Assembly: GCA_035281845.1 (NCBI GenBank)
Contig: DATEVL010000100.1
Span: 1-8,342 of the forward strand
DNA: 8,342 nucleotides
DNA from: DATEVL01 sp035281845
GTDB lineage: Bacteria; Chloroflexota; Anaerolineae; Anaerolineales; E44-bin32
Reading direction: 5' to 3'
Made by a program: the position numbers and the translations under genes. Of the stretch, positions 1-5,526 are shown piece after piece (position 1 is the first letter of the stretch; every line of letters begins with the position of its first letter). The notes beneath the pieces are model-generated. The model was given only the letters and a program-made list of their open reading frames with translations. It did no database searches and was not told the DNA's origin.

Positions 1-1
1 G

Positions 2-175
2 GCGAGCACAGTCGAGTGGGTGCAGGCGATGATGCGGAACCGAGGGCTGCAGCAGGTGTGTGTTCGAGGTCGGCAGAAGGTGAAAGCCATCCTGTTGTGG
101 TTCGCCCTCCTGCACAATCTCCTGATCGCCCACGGGCTCAGAGATCGTGCCTGCCTAGAGGCGCGCGCCGGGTAG
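2..175 (+). CDS. C-terminal end of a DDE transposase (IS1182/IS5-like), cut by the left window edge
   Basis: Frame 2 is open from the window edge to a TAG at 173-175 and encodes about 57 residues with no start codon inside the window. The translation begins ASTVEWVQAMMRNRGLQQV, continues VRGRQKVKAILLW and then ALLHNLL. A Thr-Val-Glu near the start, then Arg-Gly-Leu, a Val-Arg-Gly/Lys-Val stretch and a final (A/L)-x-HNL helix is the usual ending of IS1182- and IS5-type DDE transposases, where the Glu is typically the last catalytic acid. That motif order is family knowledge; the order of residues here is visible. The rest of the gene lies outside the window, so I cannot say whether the element is intact. 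I could not find a convincing right-hand terminal inverted repeat after the stop. The overlapping frame from position 16 is Arg/Pro-rich and looks like a shadow. Confidence 0.6.
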   Translation, partial: ASTVEWVQAMMRNRGLQQVCVRGRQKVKAILLWFALLHNLLIAHGLRDRACLEARAG

Positions 176-348
176 CGCGACGGAGAGCGGCCCGGCAACC
201 GCAAAGTCGTACCCCAACCGCACGATGCAACGCCTCATCCTGTGGGCTAAGCCTGACTGCGCCCATGCCCCCAATCCGCCCCGAGGCGAATCCCTTCACG
301 GGCTCGGAAGGGGGGACTAAAGGGGGGCGAGAAAGATGGGACTCCCTC
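176..348. other. Non-coding stretch with a G-rich repeat remnant
   Basis: No credible gene is visible between the transposase stop and the cold shock promoter. The notable piece is at 303-331: two runs of six G (310-315 and 322-327) separated by ACTAAA and flanked by CTCG and CGAG. It resembles a worn copy of the G-rich intergenic repeats common in GC-rich environmental bacteria. The right end of the insertion element should also lie here if the element is complete, but I cannot place it. Confidence 0.35.
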
Positions 349-377
349 TTGCCCGACGCTTGACACCGTGGTAATAT
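349..377 (+). promoter_or_regulatory. Extended -10 promoter for the cold shock gene
   Basis: A -35-like TTGCCC (349-354) and a -10-like TAATAT (372-377) are separated by exactly 17 nt. The three bases before the -10 are TGG, matching the TGn of an extended -10 element, which compensates for the imperfect hexamers. Transcription would start near 384 and give a leader of about 150 nt before the ATG at 536. A TTGACA at 360-365 is a better -35 by sequence but has no -10 at a workable distance. Confidence 0.5.
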
Positions 378-383
378 GCCGCA

Positions 384-535
384 CAAGGTAGCATGTAAGT
401 TCAGAGTGAGTCGAAGGACCAAGGCCTGAGCTGAACGCGCTCGGGCCGGTTTGTTCTACCGCCGGCATTGCCGAGGCTCCCGACCTCCGAAGAACAAGCA
501 GGCTCCTAATCCTTTTTGCCTGGGAGGGCAAAGCA
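384..535 (+). promoter_or_regulatory. Structured 5' leader of the cold shock mRNA, with the Shine-Dalgarno in a hairpin
   Basis: The predicted leader holds a 9-bp stem (423-431 with 439-447, one G-U pair, 7-nt loop). Just before the start codon is a 6-bp stem (TTTGCC 515-520 with GGCAAA 527-532). Its 6-nt loop and right arm contain the Shine-Dalgarno GGGAGGG (522-528). Three upstream segments can pair with the same Shine-Dalgarno: CTCCC at 477-481, CCTCC at 484-488 and CTCC at 503-506. Cold shock mRNAs of the cspA type are known for long leaders that refold with temperature. Alternative pairings around the ribosome site fit that idea, but the switching itself is inference. Confidence 0.45.
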
Positions 536-745
536 ATGTCGGAACGGATTCAGGGCACGGTCAAGTGGTTCAACGGCGGCAAGGGGTACGGATTCATCGC
601 CCGCGAAGGCGGCGAAGATGTCTTCGTCCACTATTCTGCTATCCAGGGTGAGGGCTTCCGCAACCTGGAAGAGGGCCAGCGCGTGGAGTTCAACATCGTG
701 CAGGGCCCGAAGGGACTGCAGGCCGCGTCGGTCACGGTGCTGTAA
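536..745 (+). CDS. Cold shock protein, CspA family (single cold shock domain)
   Basis: This 69-residue protein is one cold shock domain, the usual size for the family, and binds single-stranded RNA and DNA as an RNA chaperone in the cytoplasm. Family hallmarks are visible: the opening GTVKWFN (residues 7-13), RNP1 as KGYGFI (16-21), RNP2 as VFVHY (29-33) and the C-terminal strand ending ASVTVL. The aromatic residues that stack on nucleic acid (W11, F12, Y18, F20, F30, H32, Y33) are all present. The ATG is preceded by GGGAGGG (522-528) at good spacing. The gene stands alone between its own promoter and terminator. Cold induction is plausible from the leader but not shown. The family call is near certain; its position among paralogues in this genome cannot be known. 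Confidence 0.97.
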   Translation: MSERIQGTVKWFNGGKGYGFIAREGGEDVFVHYSAIQGEGFRNLEEGQRVEFNIVQGPKGLQAASVTVL

Positions 746-767
746 ACCCAGCCCGAGACCAGAACCG

Positions 768-800
768 AGAAGCCCCCGCAAGCGGGGGCTTCTTCTTTTC
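768..800 (+). terminator. Rho-independent terminator of the cold shock gene
   Basis: A perfect GC-rich stem pairs 768-778 with 783-793, closed by a 4-nt loop (779-782, CAAG). It is followed by TTCTTTT (794-800), a pyrimidine tract. It begins 22 bases after the cold shock stop. The convergent lipoprotein gene ends at 833, so the same hairpin may stop its transcript too, but the sequence beyond the stem on that strand is not U-rich. Confidence 0.9.
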
Positions 801-832
801 TGCGCTACCGGCGGCTCTCGGCGGCGTCCAGC

Positions 833-1990
833 TCAGGGTTGCATCAGTCCGATCAGGCTGCCCTGCCCAAGGGGGGTCCGGGCGCCCACGGTAGTGACCA
901 GATCGACGAACGTGGCGTCACCCTGCCAGTAGCCCACCGCCATCCGATCCTCATCGAGCCAAAGAATCGCATCGAAGGCACCCGGCGCGTGGGTTGCGAT
1001 CACCGCCGGACCCTCACCGCGCGCCGGTAGGAGGACGAGCTGCCCAGCCTCGGCGTCTGGGTCCGACCGAGCGATGGCGTACGCGAAGCGTTCGCCTGAC
1101 GGCGCATAGGCCGCCGCCCCGGCCTGACCCTGCTCGGGCAGCAGTGGTATCAGGTTTTCGCTGCCGGTCGCCGTTGACCGCTCGACGAGTTGCGCCGGGC
1201 TGCTGCAGGCACCGACGGCGAAGGTCCCATCCCCGTTGACGTCGCTCCAGCAAGGCGACGGGAACTCCGCGTCAACGGCGGCCACCGGCGTGACGGCCCC
1301 CACGCCGATATCGTAACGATACAGGCCCGACCATCCGAAGAACAGGATGTACCCGCCAATTCCCGTCACCTGCCAGGCGAACACCAGATCGCCGTCGTCC
1401 AGCCATTCGACCGGCTCGAGGACGAAGTACTCGGGAATGTCGTCCTGGGTGTCGGTCTGCGTGACCAAGGTCGGATCCGAGCCGTCGACCCCGGCGATCC
1501 ACACCTGACTGAAGGGCGGCCCGCCCCCCCAGTTCGTCTGAGAGTAGGCGATGTGCGAGCCGTCCTGCGACACGCGGAACGCCAGCCCGGTCGGTTCGCT
1601 CGAGCGGGTGAAGGCGAGATCGACGCTCTCGCTGGAAGTGACGCGCCGGACAACTTCACCTGGTTCGACTCCACCGCCCGCCACATAGTAGACCGCGTCA
1701 CCGACGACCTGGGCGGTGTTCGGCCGTGAAAACGACAACCCTTCGGCCGAACGCGTCTCCACGAGATCTCCGTCCAACGTGTAGATGCGGAACTCGGGGT
1801 CGAGATGAGTCACGATGAGCGGCTGCTCGGGTGGGGTGACAGGCGTCGGGGCCATCGGCGTGGCTGCCCCGGCCGGGCCCGAGGTCGAGGGGGTAGGCAA
1901 GGCTGACGGCGTTCCACCCAGGTTGCAGGCCAGTCCGGCCACGACAACGGCACCGATCCGGAGGATCCATCGTCTTCGTCGAGGTCTCAT
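833..1990 (-). CDS. Predicted secreted lipoprotein with a TolB/WD40-like beta-propeller domain
   Basis: The 385-residue product starts with RPRRRR (2-7) and a hydrophobic stretch ending in VVVAGLAC (15-22), a plausible signal peptide with Cys22 as lipid attachment site. GLAC departs from the ideal lipobox, which has Leu at -3. Residues 26-57 are a Thr/Pro/Ala-rich linker. The remainder shows repeated beta-propeller-like strands such as SQDGSHIAYSQ (141-151) and YAPSGERFAYA (295-305), typical of TolB/PD40-type repeats. Cys247 and Cys262 flank DVNGDG (250-255), which resembles a calcium-binding loop as in dockerins. I chose the ATG at 1990 over the one at 2017 because GGAAGGGAG (1998-2006) lies 7 nt before it and directly precedes the positively charged signal. 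The binding partner and function are unknown. It converges on the cold shock gene. Confidence 0.8.
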   Translation of the reverse strand: MRPRRRRWILRIGAVVVAGLACNLGGTPSALPTPSTSGPAGAATPMAPTPVTPPEQPLIVTHLDPEFRIYTLDGDLVETRSAEGLSFSRPNTAQVVGDAVYYVAGGGVEPGEVVRRVTSSESVDLAFTRSSEPTGLAFRVSQDGSHIAYSQTNWGGGPPFSQVWIAGVDGSDPTLVTQTDTQDDIPEYFVLEPVEWLDDGDLVFAWQVTGIGGYILFFGWSGLYRYDIGVGAVTPVAAVDAEFPSPCWSDVNGDGTFAVGACSSPAQLVERSTATGSENLIPLLPEQGQAGAAAYAPSGERFAYAIARSDPDAEAGQLVLLPARGEGPAVIATHAPGAFDAILWLDEDRMAVGYWQGDATFVDLVTTVGARTPLGQGSLIGLMQP

Positions 1991-2182
1991 TCTCGGGCTC
2001 CCTTCCGCCGAAGGCATCCCACGGTGTCACCGAAGGCGACCGCCGCCATTGAACTATAGCCCCGCGCCAACGCGCAGACACTGCTTGTGTGGTTGTGTCG
2101 GATACAATCGATCCGAATTGCCGACCGGTGCGGCGCGGCCGTCGCGCCGTGGCCCGCGCCCGGAGTCGTCACCAGGCCGACC
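1991..2182. promoter_or_regulatory. Divergent intergenic region between the lipoprotein and the first transporter
   Basis: Both neighbouring genes point outward, so this region should carry two promoters. On the plus strand TACAAT (2103-2108) is a good -10; no convincing -35 lies 16-18 nt upstream. On the minus strand TATAGT (plus 2053-2058) is a candidate -10 for the lipoprotein, also with a weak -35. If 2103-2108 is used, the ATG at 2087 cannot be the transporter start, which supports the start at 2183. No operator-like palindrome stands out. Confidence 0.35.
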
Positions 2183-3400
2183 ATGGCTTCCCGATCTACC
2201 TTCCTGCGCAGCACAGGGCTGCCGCGCGCGTACTGGTTCCTGTGGGGCGGGACGATTGTCAACCGGCTGGGCGGCTTCGTCATCCCATTCCTCACCCTAT
2301 ACCTGACCGGCGCACGCGGCCTCCCGGTCGGCCAGGCAGCCTTGATGGTCTCGCTTTTCGGAGCAGGCTCGTTCGCCGCCAGCCTCATCGGCGGAGAGCT
2401 GGCCGACAGGCTCGGTCGACGTCCGGTGATGCTCATCAGCTTCTTCGTGGCGCCCCTGGCCATGCTCGCTGTGGGCCTGGGGCAGGCGATTCCCGTCATC
2501 GCCGTCGCCACGCTGCTGCTGGGTTTCTTCACCGATCTGTACCGACCGGCGGTGAACGCCGCCGTCGCCGACATGGTGCCGCCGGAGGACCGGCCGCGCG
2601 CCTACGGCTACCTTTACTGGGCGATCAACCTGGGAGCAGCGGTCGCTCCGATCCTGGCCGGGTTGATGGCCCGCACGAACTACCTGCTGCTGTTCTTCGG
2701 GGACGCGCTGACGACCTTCCTCTTCGGCCTCATTGTCCTGATCGGAGTGCGCGAGACGCGCCCGGCCGGCCTTCAGGGCGGCGCCTCGCCCACCCTGGGG
2801 GACCGTCTGCGGGCGCTCCGTTCCGAGCCGATCCTGCTTGCATTCACCGGACTGGCGCTGGTCTTCGGCACGATCTACATGCAAGGGCACGTCACCCTCC
2901 CGGTGGACATGATCTCCAACGGTCTGACTCCCGAGCAATACGGCCTGGCGGTGGCGATCAACGGAGCCCTGATCGTCATCCTGGGCATCCCGGCCAGCAA
3001 CGCCGCCGGGCGCTGGCCGCGCTTCGGCGTCATGGCGGCATCGTCCGTGCTTCTGGGAATCGGATTCGGATTGCCGGCCCTCGTGACGACCTTCGCCGGC
3101 TATGCCCTCAGCGTCGCCATTTGGACGCTGGGCGAGATCGGGGGCGCGACGGTCGCGCCAGCCATCGTCTCCGATCTGGCTCCGGTCGACAAGCGCGGCC
3201 TGTACCAGGGGGTGTTCGGCGCGGCCTGGGGGCTGGCCTTCCTGACCGGCCCGGTCATCGGCGGCTGGGTTTACCAGAACTATGGGGCGACGGCGCTGTG
3301 GACCGCCTGCCTGGTCGTCGGTGGACTTCTCGGTGCGGGTTACTTGGCCATGGCACCCGCCGCGCGGCGACGGATGGAGCAGGTCGAGATTGGAGATTAG
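2183..3400 (+). CDS. Major facilitator superfamily transporter (DHA1/multidrug-like)
   Basis: The 405-residue protein is almost entirely hydrophobic helices, the length expected of a 12-helix MFS carrier in the cytoplasmic membrane using ion-coupled transport. The MFS motif A loop is clear as GGELADRLGRR (residues 70-80). A long central charged loop follows RETRP. The C-terminal half has the degenerate counterpart VDKRGLYQGVFGAAWG. The substrate cannot be read from sequence; drug or small-metabolite efflux is the usual guess for this branch. I chose the ATG at 2183 because it begins just before the first helix; the ATG at 2087 would add 32 residues unlike an MFS amino terminus. No strong ribosome site precedes 2183. 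The last residues EIGD and the stop codon are encoded by the heptamer array that begins at 3388. Confidence 0.92.
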   Translation: MASRSTFLRSTGLPRAYWFLWGGTIVNRLGGFVIPFLTLYLTGARGLPVGQAALMVSLFGAGSFAASLIGGELADRLGRRPVMLISFFVAPLAMLAVGLGQAIPVIAVATLLLGFFTDLYRPAVNAAVADMVPPEDRPRAYGYLYWAINLGAAVAPILAGLMARTNYLLLFFGDALTTFLFGLIVLIGVRETRPAGLQGGASPTLGDRLRALRSEPILLAFTGLALVFGTIYMQGHVTLPVDMISNGLTPEQYGLAVAINGALIVILGIPASNAAGRWPRFGVMAASSVLLGIGFGLPALVTTFAGYALSVAIWTLGEIGGATVAPAIVSDLAPVDKRGLYQGVFGAAWGLAFLTGPVIGGWVYQNYGATALWTACLVVGGLLGAGYLAMAPAARRRMEQVEIGD

Positions 3401-3454
3401 AGATTGGAGATTGAAGATTGGCTAGTTCGAATCGCCAATCTCTAATCTCCAATC
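3388..3454. repeat. Inverted heptamer array (GATTGGA unit) between convergent transporters
   Basis: Five consecutive 7-bp units run from 3388 to 3422: GATTGGA, GATTAGA, GATTGGA, GATTGAA, GATTGGC. After an 11-nt spacer, three units follow in inverted orientation (3434-3454: GCCAATC, TCTAATC, TCCAATC). The 20 bases at 3388-3407 are an exact reverse complement of 3435-3454. Pairing the inner units (3402-3422 with 3434-3454) gives a long stem with one mismatch, one G-U pair and an 11-nt loop. The array includes the stop codon of the left transporter and ends 8 bases before the stop of the right one. It lacks a U tract, so termination is possible but unproven. Confidence 0.9.
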
Positions 3455-3462
3455 CCCATGAC

Positions 3463-4710
3463 TTACGCCGCGGCCGGCTCGCGTTCGACGGCTGCCTCGA
3501 CGGCCAGGCGCGTGCGCGTCCTGCCGTCGAGCACGAGGAACCCGGCGACGGCGATCGCCGAAAGAATCCCGCACAGGTACCATACCCAGAGCGGGTTGTA
3601 GTTGTCGAGGATGATGCCTGCGCCCCACGGGCCGAACATGGATGAGATCCCCCACGACAGGCTGAAGACCGCCATATAGCGCCCGCGCTTATCTTCCGGC
3701 GCCAGTCGCGCCACCAGCGCCTGTGCCGTCGGGATCACGATCATCTCGCCGAAAGTGATGATCAACATCGCCACCGCAAACAGACCCAACGTCGCGACGA
3801 ACCCATACAGGCTGAAGCCGACCATGTACAACGCCGCTCCGACCGCCATCAGTGCCATCGGCCGGTACGGACGCAACCGGCGCGTCAGCCAGAACTGGAA
3901 CAGGACCACCGTCAGAGCGTTCATGCTCATCAGCATCCCGTAGCCCCGCGGGCTGACCCCATACTCGTCTCGCAAGAACACCGAGAGCGTGCTGTACATC
4001 TGCAAGTAGACCAGATTCATCAAAGCCGAGACGACCAGGAAGGCGACGAATAACCGATCGACCAGAGCCGTGCCGTAGCCGCGAAAGGTCTGGACCATCG
4101 ACTCGCGCGACGCCAGTTCCTTGGCCTGCGGCCGCGTCTCCGGGATCAGGCGGTAGACGATGAGGGCGGTGATCATGCTGCTGATGGCGTCGGCGATGAA
4201 GATGTAAAGATACGACTGCGCCGCCAGCAGCCCGCCCAAAGTTGGGCCGACGATCCAGGCCAGGTTGGCGCCGACGCGCAGTACCCCGAAGCCTTCGGCG
4301 CGCTTGGCCTCCGGCAGCATGTCGGCGACCATCGCCCCGTGGGCCGGGCCGGCGACGTCGGAAAGCAGCCCGACGACGGCCGCCAGCACATAGAACGTCT
4401 GAAGCTGATCGACCAGGCCCATCGCCAGGCTGCTCAGGGCGCTCACCACGAGGCCGAAGATGATGATCGACTTTCGCCCGAAGCGGTCCGCCAGAGCTCC
4501 CCCGATGAGGTTCCCGAAGAAGCCCGCCAGCGAGAAGATGGCGAACAGGATGCCGGCTTCGGTCATCCCCACGTCGAACTTCTGGGTAACGTACAGCGCG
4601 AAGAACGGAATCATCGCGGTGCGGCCGATGGTGTCGATGAAGGACGCCCCGACCAACACCCAGAACGTCTGGGGATACTCGCGATAAGTCGAGCGCAGAC
4701 GGTTGATCAT
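3463..4710 (-). CDS. Major facilitator superfamily transporter (DHA1/multidrug-like), second copy
   Basis: This 415-residue membrane protein has the helix pattern of a 12-segment MFS carrier. Motif A is textbook: GGALADRFGRK at residues 70-80. The second-half counterpart is visible as PEDKRGRYMAVFSLSWG. The C-terminus is a charged Glu/Arg/Ala-rich tail ending EREPAAA. It is recognisably related to the transporter at 2183-3400: motif A falls at the same residue numbers, and both have an ADM(V/L)P segment followed by a Gly/Ala-rich helix. The substrate is unknown; multidrug efflux is a family-level guess. The ATG at 4710 starts MINRLRSTYREYPQTFW directly before helix 1, but the ribosome site is weak. 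It has its own -10 (4844-4849) and a leader with a terminator hairpin. Confidence 0.93.
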   Translation of the reverse strand: MINRLRSTYREYPQTFWVLVGASFIDTIGRTAMIPFFALYVTQKFDVGMTEAGILFAIFSLAGFFGNLIGGALADRFGRKSIIIFGLVVSALSSLAMGLVDQLQTFYVLAAVVGLLSDVAGPAHGAMVADMLPEAKRAEGFGVLRVGANLAWIVGPTLGGLLAAQSYLYIFIADAISSMITALIVYRLIPETRPQAKELASRESMVQTFRGYGTALVDRLFVAFLVVSALMNLVYLQMYSTLSVFLRDEYGVSPRGYGMLMSMNALTVVLFQFWLTRRLRPYRPMALMAVGAALYMVGFSLYGFVATLGLFAVAMLIITFGEMIVIPTAQALVARLAPEDKRGRYMAVFSLSWGISSMFGPWGAGIILDNYNPLWVWYLCGILSAIAVAGFLVLDGRTRTRLAVEAAVEREPAAA

Positions 4711-4801
4711 GGCCGGAAGATCCCGAGAGAATCACACTGGCGACGAACCTCCCCGCCGGAAGCGGCTCTCCCCCTGTCGTGGGCGGGTGCATTCGTCGCG
4801 G

Positions 4802-4835
4802 AAAAAAGCGTCGGCCGCGGCGATCAGCGGCCGAC
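4802..4835 (-). terminator. Minus-strand intrinsic terminator in the gap upstream of the second transporter
   Basis: Read on the minus strand, GTCGGCCGC and GCGGCCGAC form a perfect 9-bp stem (plus arms 4827-4835 and 4810-4818, 8-nt loop 4819-4826), followed by GC and six T (plus 4802-4807). It lies 62 bases beyond the stop of the DUF1761 gene, so it most simply ends that transcript. It also lies inside the leader of the downstream transporter. Confidence 0.75.
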
Positions 4836-4843
4836 CTTGGCGG

Positions 4844-4849
4844 ATTATA
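4844..4849 (-). promoter_or_regulatory. Consensus -10 (TATAAT) for the second transporter
   Basis: The minus strand reads a perfect TATAAT here, conspicuous in GC-rich sequence, in the intergenic gap before the transporter start at 4710. No good TTGACA-like box lies 16-18 nt upstream, nor is there a TGn extension. Predicted initiation near 4837 would put the 9-bp terminator stem at the very 5' end of the transcript, leaving a leader of about 125 nt. Confidence 0.4.
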
Positions 4850-4897
4850 CCCCGGCCGTGGTCAGCCGAGGATGAATTCCGGAACGAGGCTCCCCGA

Positions 4898-5308
4898 CTA
4901 CTGAGCCATCACGCTGAGGATGATCCCCATCAGGACCAGAGTCACCATGTGGTTGCCAGCCTCGATGCCCCACACCTTCCAGCCGCGGGCACCGAAGGCG
5001 GCGTTGGCCGCCGAGGTCGTGGCCACGAACCCGATCCACACGATGAGCCCGGCCAGGGCGCCCGCCGCGGCTCCCGTCGCGCCCATGATCCGAACGAAAA
5101 AGGTGTCCAGGAACAAGGCTTGCACGAACGCCGCCACGATCGTAACGACGTAGTTCATCGGGTTGGGCCGCTGGACAAACTCCGGGCCCTTGCCGATCCC
5201 AGCCAGCCACGGATTGAGAAAAAGGGGCTTCGAATACCATACGAAGCCGACGAGGATGGCGGCCACGACGCAGATGACGACACCGAGCCAGTTAGTCCCT
5301 GCGAACAT
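4898..5308 (-). CDS. DUF1761-type small membrane protein
   Basis: The 136-residue product has four hydrophobic segments (roughly residues 8-25, 52-70, 78-97 and 117-134) and matches the DUF1761 pattern I know: an N-terminal NWLGVV, then GFVWYSKPLF (21-30) and a Trp at 34 in a short loop, a polar loop before helix 2, and a final Gly-Asn-His-Met helix. No biochemical role is established for this family, so only an integral cytoplasmic membrane location can be stated. The ATG at 5308 is preceded by AGGAGGG (plus 5313-5319) at ideal spacing. It lies 218 bases downstream of the histidine kinase stop on the same strand, so it could be a distal operon member or have its own promoter. A terminator follows at 4802-4835. 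Confidence 0.85.
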   Translation of the reverse strand: MFAGTNWLGVVICVVAAILVGFVWYSKPLFLNPWLAGIGKGPEFVQRPNPMNYVVTIVAAFVQALFLDTFFVRIMGATGAAAGALAGLIVWIGFVATTSAANAAFGARGWKVWGIEAGNHMVTLVLMGIILSVMAQ

Positions 5309-5526
5309 TCAGCCCTCCTGGTGAGCAGGCCCGAATCGGCCCGAGTTCCTTGGAGAGGAACACCGATGCCGCATCTTGGATGCGCCGGCCCGCTCGCCAC
5401 CGAGCAGGACTGGTCGCCCGGCGCTTCAACGCAATCCATGAGGTCGGCCGACGAGATGTGGGGCTTCGCGCCTGCGCCGCCTTCCGACCTCTGGTCTTCG
5501 AGCGGCGGCGATCTTCCTGACTCGGG
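5309..5526 (-). other. Intergenic leader between the kinase and the DUF1761 gene, with two small hairpins
   Basis: No gene is evident in this 218-base gap. Two short perfect hairpins lie near the DUF1761 start: GTTCCT/AGGAAC (5345-5350 with 5356-5361) and CGCATC/GATGCG (5370-5375 with 5379-5384). Neither has a U tract, and together they do not match a riboswitch class I recognise. No clear -10/-35 pair was found. Confidence 0.3.

Noticed and set aside
310..327. Paired G6 runs as a regulatory quadruplex for the cold shock gene
   Set aside because: Only two long G runs are present, and it lies upstream of the predicted promoter; a repeat remnant is simpler.
360..365. TTGACA as a consensus -35 box
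   Set aside because: Only 6 bases separate it from TAATAT, and no -10-like hexamer lies 16-18 bases downstream. The TTGCCC at 349 has correct spacing.
2087..2182. Upstream start of the first transporter at 2087
   Set aside because: It adds 32 residues unlike an MFS amino terminus and lies upstream of the candidate -10 at 2103-2108.
2089..3414. Second plus-strand frame of 441 codons across the first transporter
   Set aside because: Its translation is Arg/Pro/His-rich with no membrane helices, while the overlapping frame is a complete MFS protein with motif A.
3689..4792. Minus-strand frame of 367 codons across the second transporter
   Set aside because: Soluble, Arg/Gly-rich shadow of the MFS gene, with no recognisable motifs.
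5345..5384. Riboswitch in the DUF1761 leader
   Set aside because: Two short hairpins are visible, but they match no conserved riboswitch core that I know.
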